Below, one piece after another: positions 55,044 through 63,768 of a DNA stretch of 64,000 nt (within the stretch, counting starts at the first letter, position 1; each line of letters opens with the position of its first letter). Both the position numbers and the translations under genes were made by a program. The notes beneath the pieces are model-generated. The model had not been told where the DNA came from. It ran no database searches and saw nothing but the letters and a program-made list of their open reading frames with translations. The stretch lies in the NCBI RefSeq assembly GCF_030812215.1, contig NZ_JAUSSG010000002.1, positions 576,507 through 640,506 on the forward strand, written 5' to 3'. The DNA is from Variovorax boronicumulans. GTDB taxonomy: Bacteria; Pseudomonadota; Gammaproteobacteria; Burkholderiales; Burkholderiaceae_C.

Positions 55044-55955
55044 TCAGATGCCCTTGGAAGACGGATTGGCGAAGGCCTCCTTCGTCTCGGCATTGAGCGG
55101 GTAGTTGATGTTGATGCCCTTCGGCGGAATCGGCGACATGAACCACTTGGCATAGAGCTTTTCCATCTCGCCCGACTTCATCATGCCCGACACCACGCGG
55201 TCCACCAGCGCCTTGAAGGCCGCGTCGTCCTTGCGGAACATGAGCGACTGGTTCTCGGTGCGCAGGCTCTCGCCGGTGATGACGAAGTCCTTCGGGTTGC
55301 GCGCATTCGCGAGCTGCCCGGCCAGGAGAATGTCGTCGAGCACGAAGGCCTGCGCCCTGCCGCTTTCCACCAGCAGGAACGAATCGCTGTGGTCCTTGCC
55401 CGCGAGGTTGGTCACTTCGAGGTTGCGGCCGCGGTCGGCCTCGCGCAAGAGGCGGAACGAGGTGGTGCCGCTGGTGGTCGCCACCGTCTTGCCCTGCAGG
55501 TCGGCGATGCTCCTGATGCCCGAATCGGCCTTCACCAGCATGCGCACGTTGTAGCGAAAGATATCGGGCGAAAACGCCACCTGCTTCTGGCGCTCAACCA
55601 GGTTGGTGGTGGAGCCGCACTCGATGTCCACCGTGCCGTTCTGCACCAGCGGAATGCGGTTGGCCGAGGTCACGGCCTGGTACTTGATCTCGATGGCGGG
55701 CAGCTTGAGTTCGGTCTTCACGGCATCGACGATGCGGTTGCAGATCTCGATGCTGTAGCCCACCGGCTTCAGGTTGCCGTCCAGGTACGAGAAGCCGAAC
55801 GACGACTCGCGGTAGCCGAAGGTGATGGCGCCGCTCGCCTTGATCTTGGCGAGCGTGTCGTTCTCCTGCGCCTGCGCGGCGGCGAACGGCAACAGGGTGC
55901 AGGCCGCCGCGAGAGCGGCAGCGCCGAAGGAAATCGGCAGACGAAGCTTGGGCAT
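55044..55955 (-). CDS. Periplasmic amino-acid-binding protein (GltI-like)
   Basis: 303 residues. Signal peptide, then the family 3 solute-binding fold: DTLAKIKASGAITFGYRESSFGFSY, VGYSIEICNRIVDAVK, AVTSANRIPLVQNGTVDIECGSTT, matching the glutamate/aspartate (GltI/AatJ) group. The operon lacks the cognate permeases and ATPase, so it may work with transport genes elsewhere or as a sensor. Lies between the aminotransferase and racemase genes. Confidence 0.9.
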   Translation of the reverse strand: MPKLRLPISFGAAALAAACTLLPFAAAQAQENDTLAKIKASGAITFGYRESSFGFSYLDGNLKPVGYSIEICNRIVDAVKTELKLPAIEIKYQAVTSANRIPLVQNGTVDIECGSTTNLVERQKQVAFSPDIFRYNVRMLVKADSGIRSIADLQGKTVATTSGTTSFRLLREADRGRNLEVTNLAGKDHSDSFLLVESGRAQAFVLDDILLAGQLANARNPKDFVITGESLRTENQSLMFRKDDAAFKALVDRVVSGMMKSGEMEKLYAKWFMSPIPPKGININYPLNAETKEAFANPSSKGI

Positions 55956-56014
55956 GGAGGCGCTCCTCGGAACGGCGGGTTGAAGAAAACGGTGAAGAAA
56001 AAAAGCGGCGGTTG

Positions 56015-57349
56015 TCAGCGCACGGCGGCGCGGGTGACCGCATCGATGGAGGCCGCGAGCCGCGCGGCGATTTCCTGCAGGTCTCGCCGCGTCGCGATGA
56101 AGGGCGGCGCGAGCAGCACGTGGTCACCCTGGCGGCCATCGACCGTGCCGCCGAAGGGGTAGCACAGCAGGCCGCGCGCCATCGCGTCCTTCTTGATGAG
56201 CGCATTGACCTTCAGCGCCGGATCGAACGGCGCCTTGCTCGCGCGGTCGGCGACCAGCTCGACGCCCCAGAAGAAACCTCGGCCGCGGATGTCGCCCACG
56301 TGCGCGTGGCTGCCCAGCGCCTCGGCCAGCATCGCGCCGAAGGCCACGCCGTCTTCGCGCACCTTGGCGACGAGGCCGTCGCGGCGGATCACCTGCTGAA
56401 CCGCGAGCGCCGCCGCGCAGGCCATCGGATGGCCGAGGTAGGTATGGCCATGCTGGAAGAAGCCGCTGCCCTTGGACATGGCTTCGACGACCTTGTGCTG
56501 TGCCAGCACCGCGCCGATGGGCTGGTAACCGCCGCCCAGGCCCTTGGCGATGGTGATCAGGTCGGGCACCACGCCCTCCTGCTCGCACGCATGCAGCGAG
56601 CCGGTGCGGCCCATGCCGCACATCACCTCGTCGAGGATCAGCAGCACGCCGTATTTGTCGCAGACCGCGCGCACTGCCTTGAAGTAGCCCGGCACCGGCG
56701 TGAGCACACCGGCCGTGGCGCCGCCCACCGTCTCGGCGACGAAGGCGATCACGCGATCGGCGCCCTGCGCCACGATGGCCGCTTCGAGCTCGGCCGCGAG
56801 GCGCAGGCCGTACTGCTCGGCGCTTTCGCCCTCGCGCTGCTCGCGGTACGGATAGCACGGCGACACATGCGTGGCCGGCACGAGGATCGGCGCGAACGGC
56901 TCGCGGCGCCATGCGTTGCCGCCCACCGCGAGCGCGCCCAGCGTGTTGCCGTGGTAGCTCTGGCGGCGCGCGATGAAGTGTGTGCGCTGTGGTTGGCCGA
57001 TCTCGACGAAGTACTGCCGCGCCATCTTGAGCGCCGACTCCACCGCCTCCGAACCGCCGCTCACCAGGTACGCATGGCTCATGCCTTCGGGTGCGGAGGC
57101 GATCAGCTCGTCGGCCAGCCGCTCGGCCACTTCGCTCGTGAAGAAGCTGGTGTGCGCATAGGCCAGCGTGTCGAGCTGCGCGTGCATGGCGGCCAGGACC
57201 TCGGGGTGCGCATGGCCGAGCGACGAAACAGCGGCACCGCCCGAGGCGTCGAGGTATTCGCGCCCTTCGGCGTCGCGGATGAACATGCCCTGCGAGCTCG
57301 CGGCAACGGGCGGGGTCTGGCGAAGGTGGCGGTGGAAGACGTGCGTCAT
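56015..57349 (-). CDS. Class III (omega) aminotransferase
   Basis: 444 residues. PLP enzyme transferring amino groups from amines, beta- or D-amino acids. Landmarks: GMFIRDAEGREYLDASGGAA, SGGSEAVESALKMARQYF, SYHGNTLGALAVGG, the Asp in LILDEVMCGMGRTG and the Schiff-base Lys in LITIAKGLGGGYQPIGAVL. Start at 57349 removes a long unlikely extension. First gene of the operon; promoter region shared with the divergent RpiR regulator. With the binding protein and racemase the operon fits catabolism of an amino acid or its D-form. Confidence 0.92.
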   Translation of the reverse strand: MTHVFHRHLRQTPPVAASSQGMFIRDAEGREYLDASGGAAVSSLGHAHPEVLAAMHAQLDTLAYAHTSFFTSEVAERLADELIASAPEGMSHAYLVSGGSEAVESALKMARQYFVEIGQPQRTHFIARRQSYHGNTLGALAVGGNAWRREPFAPILVPATHVSPCYPYREQREGESAEQYGLRLAAELEAAIVAQGADRVIAFVAETVGGATAGVLTPVPGYFKAVRAVCDKYGVLLILDEVMCGMGRTGSLHACEQEGVVPDLITIAKGLGGGYQPIGAVLAQHKVVEAMSKGSGFFQHGHTYLGHPMACAAALAVQQVIRRDGLVAKVREDGVAFGAMLAEALGSHAHVGDIRGRGFFWGVELVADRASKAPFDPALKVNALIKKDAMARGLLCYPFGGTVDGRQGDHVLLAPPFIATRRDLQEIAARLAASIDAVTRAAVR

Positions 57350-57362
57350 GGCGGTGAATCTT

Positions 57363-57458
57363 GGAACAGTTCCTGGAACTAACGTTTCGGTCGGATTATT
57401 GTTTGGAACATTTGTTCCGTCAACTGTTTCGATGTTCCACCTCCGGTACATTCGTTCC
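57363..57458. promoter_or_regulatory. Cluster of GGAAC/GTTCC operator sites
   Basis: GGAAC-A-GTTCC (57363-57373) and GGAACA-TT-TGTTCC (57405-57418) are perfect inverted repeats with 42 bp between centres, near four helical turns. Further half-sites GTTCC lie at 57434-57438 and 57454-57458. They cover the divergent promoters of the aminotransferase operon and rpiR gene, so are likely binding sites of the RpiR protein. Confidence 0.65.
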
Positions 57459-57485
57459 AACAGCAGCCAGAAGAGAGACACCGCC

Positions 57486-58349
57486 ATGGGCGCCAGAGAC
57501 CAGATCCGCCAGCGTTTCAACGAGCTGAGCCCCGCCCTGCAGCAGGTGGCGCGCTACGTGCTCGACCACCCCAACGAAGTGGTCACCGCCTCGATGCGCA
57601 ACGTCGGCACGCGCGCGCAGAGCACGCCGGCCACGCTGGTGCGTTTCGCGCAGCACCTCGGCTACGCGGGCTGGCCGCAGCTCAAGGAGGCCTTCGCGGG
57701 CGACATGGGCCTGGGCTCCGAGACCTATGGCGGACGCGCCAAGCAGCTCGTCGGGCGCTCACAAGACCGCGGCCTCACCGGCGAGATGTTCGAGGTGCAG
57801 CGCCGCAACCTCGAGGCCACGCACCAGCAGAGCGAACAGGCGCTGCAGAAGGCCTGCACGCTGATCGAGAAGGCGCCGGCCGTGCATGCCGCGGGCTTTC
57901 GCGCATGCTTTCCGATCGCGTTCTCGTTCGTCTATGTGTACCGGCTCTTCCGCGCGAGCGTGCACCTGGTCGACGGCCAGGGCGGCTCGCTGGAGATGCA
58001 GCAGCGCGCTTTTTCCAAGGGCGATGCGCTGGTGGTCGCGAGCTTCGCGCCCTATTCGCGCGAGGCGCTGCAGGTGGCCGAAGCGGCCAAAGCAGCCGGT
58101 TGCCGCATCGTCGCGATCACCGACAGCGTGACCTCGCCGCTCTCGCTGCTGGCCGACGAGACGCTGCTCTTCACGATCAACAGCCCGTCGTTCTTTCCGT
58201 CGGTCGCGGCCGGCGTGGCGGTGACCGAGGCGCTGGTCGAACTGCTCGCGAGCCGTGCGGGCAAGCCGGGCATCAAGCGCATCGACCAGGCGGAAGCGCA
58301 GTTGTTCGAATCGGGTGCGTACCTTTTGCCTCCTGTCGCACGCGGGTAG
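57486..58349 (+). CDS. RpiR/MurR-family transcriptional regulator
   Basis: 287 residues. N-terminal HTH (QIRQRFNELSPALQQVARYVL, STPATLVRFAQHLGYAGWPQLK) and a C-terminal SIS sugar-phosphate-binding domain (VHAAGFRACFPIAFSFVYVY, IVAITDSVTSPLSLLADETL). The SIS fold in RpiR proteins usually senses phosphosugars, but some family members in this order control amino acid genes, as here. Divergent from the aminotransferase operon. Its stop sits inside an 11-bp tandem duplication. Confidence 0.9.
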   Translation: MGARDQIRQRFNELSPALQQVARYVLDHPNEVVTASMRNVGTRAQSTPATLVRFAQHLGYAGWPQLKEAFAGDMGLGSETYGGRAKQLVGRSQDRGLTGEMFEVQRRNLEATHQQSEQALQKACTLIEKAPAVHAAGFRACFPIAFSFVYVYRLFRASVHLVDGQGGSLEMQQRAFSKGDALVVASFAPYSREALQVAEAAKAAGCRIVAITDSVTSPLSLLADETLLFTINSPSFFPSVAAGVAVTEALVELLASRAGKPGIKRIDQAEAQLFESGAYLLPPVARG

Positions 58350-58443
58350 GTCGCGGGTAGGTGGCTGTCCGGGACGGAACCCTGCCCGAACGCGGGTGTC
58401 CAACCCGGGTCGCGGCGTCTTGTCGCGACAGGAGGTAATGACC

Positions 58444-58809
58444 ATGAAGCAAGTGAAGCATTGGCAAGACCCCGTCAACGCCGTCGCCAGCGCCTGGCTG
58501 ATCGTCTCGCCCTGGGTCCTGGGCTTTCAGGGCACCTCGCCCGCCATGTGGACCATGGTGGCAACCGGCATCGTGCTGGGCGCCGTGGCACTGGGCGCGA
58601 CCTTCGTGCCCAAGCAGTGGGAAGAGTGGACCGAGGTCGCCCTGGCGGTGTGGCTTGCCATTTCGCCGTGGCTGGTCGGTTTCGCCGCGATGGAAACGGC
58701 GATGGTCAACGCGGTGCTCGTGGCCGCGCTGATCCTGGTGCTCGCCCTCTGGGTGCTGGTGACCGACAAGGACTACCTTGGCGGGATGATGGACCGTCCG
58801 GCGCACTGA
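58444..58809 (+). CDS. SPW-repeat membrane protein
   Basis: 121 residues, about four membrane helices. Carries two SPW repeats: AWLIVSPWVLGF and VWLAISPWLVGF, separated by 48 residues. The 58444 ATG is preferred because AGGAGGT sits 7 bases before it; the ATG at 58438 is too close to the same site. Function unknown; such proteins accompany stress-response genes. No obvious operon partner. Confidence 0.85.
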   Translation: MKQVKHWQDPVNAVASAWLIVSPWVLGFQGTSPAMWTMVATGIVLGAVALGATFVPKQWEEWTEVALAVWLAISPWLVGFAAMETAMVNAVLVAALILVLALWVLVTDKDYLGGMMDRPAH

Positions 58810-58907
58810 ACAGCGCGCCGTGAAACGAGGCCCGCCGCCCCGGCGGTGAGGCCGACTGGGTGGGCACGATGCCCATCCGCGAAACCGCCCTCTCGCCTTC
58901 TTTCTTC

Positions 58908-60485
58908 TTATTGCGCGCGAGGGACGGTGGGCTGTTGTTGCACCGTGGCCGCTGCGCCGTCCGGATTGCTCATCCAGCCGGCCTGCCAGCCACCGCCCAT
59001 CGCCTGGATGAGCGCAATGGCCGAGGCCTGGCGGTTGACCTGCAACTGCACCAGCGCGCGCCGCGCGCTCAGTGCGGCCGCCTGCGCCGTCACCACCTCG
59101 GTGTAGCTCACCTGCGCCGCGCGATAGCGGTTGAGCAACTGCTGCTCCGTCTTGTCGGCCGCGAGCGTGGCTTCGCGGCGCAGGCCCTCCTGTTGCGCGA
59201 GCGTGGCGCCCGTCGTCAACTGGTCTTCCACCGCCTGGAATGCGGCGAGCACCGTCTGGCGGTAGCGCGCCACGGCCGCTTCGTGGCCGGCCTTCGCGGC
59301 ATCGACGCTGGCACCGATCGCCCCCGCATCGAACACCACCTGCGCCACCGAGAAACCGAGCGACCACAGCGTGTTGGCCGAGCTGAACAGGTCTTTCACG
59401 CGGCTCGCATTGGTGCTGCCCACCGATGCCGTGAGCGGGATGTTCGGGAAGTACGCGGCGCGTGCGATGCCGATCTGCGCATTGGCGGCGGCCACCGAGC
59501 GCTCGGCCGCCGCGATGTCGGGGCGGCGCTGCAGCAGCGTCGAGGGCACACCGGTCGGCACGCCCGGCACCGTGGGTGTCCAGGTCGCGGCTGGCAGCGT
59601 GAAGTCGGCAGGCGCCACGCCCACCAGCATCGCGATGGCGTGCTCCAGGGTGGCGCGCGTGCGCGTGAGGCCCACGCGGTCGGCCTTGGCGTTGACGAGC
59701 TGCGTCTGCGCCTGCAGCACATCGGTCTGCGCGGCAATGCCTGCCGCATAGCGGTTGCTCGTGATCTCGAAGGCGCGCTGGTAACCCGCGATGGTTTCGT
59801 CGAGCAGCACGATCTCGGCATCGGCCTCGCGCAGCGAGAAGTAGTTGGTCGCGAGGTCGCCGATGGCCGAGAGCCGTGCCGCGGCAAGGTCGGCCTCGCT
59901 TGCCTGTGCATTGGCTTGCGCGCTGCTCACCGCTTCACGCAGGCGGCCCCAGACGTCGGGCGTCCAGCTGGCATTCAGCGAGGCGGAGAAACTGTTCGAC
60001 GGGCTCGCGGTATCGCTGCTGCTGTTCACGTTGCCGCTGCGCCGCCCGCTGCCGCTGAACGACACCGAGGGGAACAGCGCCGCGCGCTCGCCGCGCACCA
60101 GCGCCTGGGCCTGCGTGTAGTTGGCCACGGCGGCGGCGATGTTCTGGTTCGACACCTGCACGCGGCCGGCCAGTTCGTCGAGCGTGGGGTCGGCGAAGAG
60201 CTTCCACCATTCGCCGCGGTCCAGCGCATCGGCCGGCGCGGCGGGCAGCCAGCCTTCGGCGGTCTGCTGCTCTTTCCATGCGGCGGAGGCCACGGAGGTC
60301 GGCACCTGGTAGGCCGGGCCGACGGCGCAACCCGCGAGCGCGGCGGCAAGGGCCAGCACGCCGAGCCTGAGCACGAGCCGTTCGGGCCGAGCCTGTCGAA
60401 GCCCTGCGCAGCGCTTGGACAAGCTCAGCGTGAACGGTTGGTTCTTTTCGAGCGTCACAGGAGGTGAAGTAAGCAGTGCGTTCAT
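58908..60485 (-). CDS. RND efflux outer-membrane lipoprotein (NodT/OprM type)
   Basis: 525 residues. Outer-membrane channel of a tripartite efflux pump. Lipobox LALAAALAGC with Cys53 (cleaved and acylated), then the two long alpha-helical hairpin repeats typical of TolC-like NodT proteins (RDLSSAQANAQASEADLAAARL-type sequences, LLQRRPDIAAAERSVAAANAQIG). Residues 17-36 are encoded by a palindromic repeat and look foreign; a GTG at codon 38 (60374) could be the ancestral start. It follows the RND pump gene by 10 bases and shares its promoter. Confidence 0.9.
   Translation of the reverse strand: MNALLTSPPVTLEKNQPFTLSLSKRCAGLRQARPERLVLRLGVLALAAALAGCAVGPAYQVPTSVASAAWKEQQTAEGWLPAAPADALDRGEWWKLFADPTLDELAGRVQVSNQNIAAAVANYTQAQALVRGERAALFPSVSFSGSGRRSGNVNSSSDTASPSNSFSASLNASWTPDVWGRLREAVSSAQANAQASEADLAAARLSAIGDLATNYFSLREADAEIVLLDETIAGYQRAFEITSNRYAAGIAAQTDVLQAQTQLVNAKADRVGLTRTRATLEHAIAMLVGVAPADFTLPAATWTPTVPGVPTGVPSTLLQRRPDIAAAERSVAAANAQIGIARAAYFPNIPLTASVGSTNASRVKDLFSSANTLWSLGFSVAQVVFDAGAIGASVDAAKAGHEAAVARYRQTVLAAFQAVEDQLTTGATLAQQEGLRREATLAADKTEQQLLNRYRAAQVSYTEVVTAQAAALSARRALVQLQVNRQASAIALIQAMGGGWQAGWMSNPDGAAATVQQQPTVPRAQ
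60378..60437. repeat. Palindromic intergenic-type repeat inside the lipoprotein gene
   Basis: A 60-bp imperfect palindrome: CCGTTC...GAACGG at the ends, with inner pairs GAGC/GCTC, TGTC/GACA and AAGC/GCTT, interrupted by short mismatches. It translates as residues 17-36 of the lipoprotein gene. It belongs to a class of short palindromic elements that are spread through many Comamonadaceae and translate to LSLSKxCAGLRQARPERL. Confidence 0.72.
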
Positions 60486-60495
60486 GGTGTTGTTC

Positions 60496-63400
60496 TCAAG
60501 CGGGCGTGACGCGGCTCAATTCGTGTTCGTTCTTGCCACGGCGGCGCAGCTTGTCGAGCAGGAGATAGACGACCGGCGTTGTCAGCAAGGTGAGCAGCTG
60601 GCTCGCGATCAGCCCGCCGATGATGGCCACGCCCAGCGGCCGGCGCAGCTCCGCGCCCTCGCCGAAACCGATGGCCAGCGGCAGCGCACCGAGCGCAGCC
60701 GCCATCGTCGTCATCAGGATGGGCCGGAAGCGCAGCAGGCAGGCCTCGCGCACCGCCTCCAGCGGCGTGAGCCCGCGCGAGCGCTCGGCCTCCAGCGCGA
60801 AGTCGATGATCAGGATGGCGTTCTTCTTCACGATGCCGATCAAAAGGAACACGCCGATCAGCGCAATGATCGAGAACTCCATGCGGAACATCAGGAGCGC
60901 CAGCACCGCGCCCACGCCGGCCGAGGGCAGCGTCGACAGCACGGTGATCGGGTGCACCAGGCTTTCGTACAGGATGCCCAGCACGATGTAGATCACGACC
61001 AGCGCGGCCAGGATCAGCATGAGCTGCTGGCTCTGCGACTGCTGCGCGCTGGCGGCCGTACCGGCGAACGCGCCGCGCACGTTGGTGGGCATCGCGATGT
61101 TGGCTTCGGCCTTGGCGATGGCCTCGCGCGCATCGCCGAGGTTCGCGCCCTCGGCGAGGTTGAACGAGATCGTGGTCGCGAGTTCGCCGTCATCGTGGCT
61201 CACCGATGTGGCGACCGATTGTTCCTCGAACTTGGCCACCGCCGACAGCGGTACCAGCGTGGTGGGCGTGTTGCTCAGCACGTTGCCGGTCGATGCGCCG
61301 CGCAGGCCCGCGTTGGCCGAGACCGGCACCGTGGTGCTCGCGGCCGTGGCCGTCGAAGCGGCCCCGCCGGTGGTCGATGTGGTGGTGGCCGTCGCCGCCA
61401 CCTGCGTGGTCACCGTCTGCCCGCCGATCACCGACGTCCGGGTGGCCGGCACGTACACGTCGCTCAGCGAATTGGGGCTGCGCGTGTAGCGCGGCGCCCA
61501 CTCCATCACCACGTGGTACTGGTTGAGCTCGGTGTAGATGGTCGCCACCTGCCGCTGCCCGAAGGCGTTGTAGAGCGCGTTGTCGATGGCGGTGGACGTG
61601 AGGCCCAGCCGCCGCGCGCTGTCGGGATCGACCTTGGCCACCGTCTCCACGCCGTTCTGGTCCTGGTCGGTGTCCACGTCAGTGAGCACCGTCTGCAGCT
61701 TCAGCTCGTCGGACAGCTTGGTGGCCCAGCTGCGCAGGTCCGCCAGGTTGTCGCTCTTGAGCGTGTACTGGTAGGTGGAATTGCTCGAGCGCCCGCCCGA
61801 GCGCACGTCCTGCACCGTGCCAAGGAACACGCGCAGCCCCGTCACCTCGTTGAGCTGGGGCCGAAGCCGCGCGATCACGGCCAGGCCGCTCTCGGTGCGC
61901 TGGTTGGCCGGCTTCAGGTTGACGAACATGAAGCCGCCGCCCGCGCGCGAGCCGCCGGTGAAGCCGATCACCGTGTCGACCGCCGGGTCCTTGCGGATGA
62001 TGTCGACCACCTGCCGCATCTTGGCCGCCAGTGCCTGCGACGAGATGCTCTGGTCGGCGCGCAGCCCCCCGTTGAGCTGGCCGCTGTCCTGCTGCGGGAA
62101 GAAGCCCTTGGGCGCGGCGCTGAAGAGATAGACGTTCAGCCCCACCACCGCCACCAGGATCAGCATGACAAGCGCCTTGCTGTCCAGCGCCCAATCGAGG
62201 CTGTGCTCGTAGCGCTTGAGCACCCAGTCGTAGCTGCGCGCGGCCATGCGCCCCAGGCGCCCTTGCGGCTTGTTCTTGTCGTGTTCGCCGCCGGGCTTGA
62301 GCAGCCACGCGCACATCATCGGCGTGGTGGTGAGCGAGATGACCAGCGAGATCATCACCGCCGCCGACAGCGTGATCGCGAACTCGCGGAACAGCCGCCC
62401 CACCTGCCCGCCCATGAAGAGCAGCGGAATGAACACCGCCACCAGCGACACGCTGATCGACAGCACGGTGAAGCCCACTTCCTTGGCCCCGAGCAGCGTC
62501 GCCTTCATGCGCGACATGCCCGACTCGATGTGCCGGCTGGTGTTCTCCAGCACCACGATCGCGTCGTCCACCACGAAGCCGGTCGCCACCGTGAGCGCCA
62601 TGAGGCTCAGGTTGTTGAGGCTGAAACCCAGCAGGTACATCACCCCGAAGGTGCCCAAGAGCGCCGCGATCGTGGCCACGGCCGGCACGATGGTCGCGCG
62701 CACGCTGCGAAGGAACAGGCTGACCACCAGCACCACGAGCAGCACCGAGATGACCAGCGTCGCCTCGACCTCGTGCAGCGAACTGCGGATGGAGTTGGTG
62801 CTGTCCGAGGCGACCTGCAGCGTCACGTCGGGCGGCAGTTGGGCCTGCAACTCGGGCAGCAGGGCGCGCACGCTGTCCACGGTCTCGATGATGTTGGCCG
62901 AGGGCTGCCGCGTGATGAGGATGATGATCGCCGGCTCGCCGTTGAAGAGGCCGAGCGTGCGGGTGTCCTCCACGCCGTCGATGACCTCGGCCACGTCCTG
63001 CAGCCGCACCGCCGCGCCGTTGCGCCAGGCCACGACCATCGAGGCGTAGTCGGCGGCGCGCAGGGCCGGCGTCTGCGTGTAGATCTGCAGCTTCCGGCCA
63101 TCGCCCTGCACCATGCCCTTGGGACGGTTGGCGTTGGAGGCCTGGATGGCGGCGCGCACGTCTTCGGTGCTGATGCCGTAGCGGTTGAGCGCGAACGGGA
63201 GCAGTTCGATGCGCACCGCGGGGAGCGAGCCGCCGCCGATTTCGACGTCGCCTACGCCGTCGACCTGCGAGAGGCGCTGGCTGACGATGTTCGATACCGC
63301 GTCGTAGATCTGGCCCGGAGTCTTCGTCTTCGACGTGAGAGCCAGGATGATGACGGGCGAGGCGGCCGGGTTTGCCTTGCGGTAGGTCGGGTTGCTTCTG

Positions 63401-63768
63401 AGGGTCGCTGGCAGATCGACGCGGCTCGCGTTGATGGCGGCCTGCACTTCTCTTGCCGCGCCGTCGATGTTGCGGCTCAGGTCGAATTGCAGGGTTACTC
63501 GGGAGGAACCCACCGAGCTTGTGGACGTCATTTCGTTGACGCCTGCGATTGTTCCCAGGTGGCGCTCTAGAGGGGTTGCCACGCTGGTTGCCATCGTTTC
63601 GGGGCTTGCGCCTGGGATCGAGGCTCGTACCGAGATGACTGGGTAGTCGACCTGCGGCAGTGGCGAGACTGGGAGGACGAAGAAGGCTGCTATGCCGGCC
63701 AGGGCGATGCCGATCGTCAGCAGGACTGTGCCGATGGGTCTTCTGACGAAGGGGAGCGACAGGTTCAT
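60496..63768 (-). CDS. mdtC: RND-family multidrug efflux pump (MdtC/MuxC-like)
   Basis: 1090 residues, about 60 longer than usual. Proton-driven inner-membrane trimer. Family marks: MNLSLPFVRRPIGTVLLTIGIALAG (TM1), GDVEIGGGSLPAVRIEL, the charged TM4 motif VATGFVVDDAIVVLENTSRHIE and the second-half GILYESLVHPITVLSTLPSAG and AIIGGLIASQLLTLLTTPVVYL. The MdtC group takes part in heteromeric pumps; its partner MdtB-like pump and MdtA-like membrane fusion protein should lie past the right edge. Residues 777-845 hold a Thr/Ala/Ser-rich insert in the C-terminal periplasmic region. Confidence 0.92.
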   Translation of the reverse strand: MNLSLPFVRRPIGTVLLTIGIALAGIAAFFVLPVSPLPQVDYPVISVRASIPGASPETMATSVATPLERHLGTIAGVNEMTSTSSVGSSRVTLQFDLSRNIDGAAREVQAAINASRVDLPATLRSNPTYRKANPAASPVIILALTSKTKTPGQIYDAVSNIVSQRLSQVDGVGDVEIGGGSLPAVRIELLPFALNRYGISTEDVRAAIQASNANRPKGMVQGDGRKLQIYTQTPALRAADYASMVVAWRNGAAVRLQDVAEVIDGVEDTRTLGLFNGEPAIIILITRQPSANIIETVDSVRALLPELQAQLPPDVTLQVASDSTNSIRSSLHEVEATLVISVLLVVLVVSLFLRSVRATIVPAVATIAALLGTFGVMYLLGFSLNNLSLMALTVATGFVVDDAIVVLENTSRHIESGMSRMKATLLGAKEVGFTVLSISVSLVAVFIPLLFMGGQVGRLFREFAITLSAAVMISLVISLTTTPMMCAWLLKPGGEHDKNKPQGRLGRMAARSYDWVLKRYEHSLDWALDSKALVMLILVAVVGLNVYLFSAAPKGFFPQQDSGQLNGGLRADQSISSQALAAKMRQVVDIIRKDPAVDTVIGFTGGSRAGGGFMFVNLKPANQRTESGLAVIARLRPQLNEVTGLRVFLGTVQDVRSGGRSSNSTYQYTLKSDNLADLRSWATKLSDELKLQTVLTDVDTDQDQNGVETVAKVDPDSARRLGLTSTAIDNALYNAFGQRQVATIYTELNQYHVVMEWAPRYTRSPNSLSDVYVPATRTSVIGGQTVTTQVAATATTTSTTGGAASTATAASTTVPVSANAGLRGASTGNVLSNTPTTLVPLSAVAKFEEQSVATSVSHDDGELATTISFNLAEGANLGDAREAIAKAEANIAMPTNVRGAFAGTAASAQQSQSQQLMLILAALVVIYIVLGILYESLVHPITVLSTLPSAGVGAVLALLMFRMEFSIIALIGVFLLIGIVKKNAILIIDFALEAERSRGLTPLEAVREACLLRFRPILMTTMAAALGALPLAIGFGEGAELRRPLGVAIIGGLIASQLLTLLTTPVVYLLLDKLRRRGKNEHELSRVTPA

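Noticed and set aside
58341..58362. Tandem 11-bp duplication CGCGGGTAGGT at the rpiR stop
   Set aside because: Likely slippage; no evident function.
60415..63570. Long plus-strand open frame opposite the RND pump
   Set aside because: Antisense of mdtC with a low-complexity translation; the minus-strand reading has complete RND motifs.
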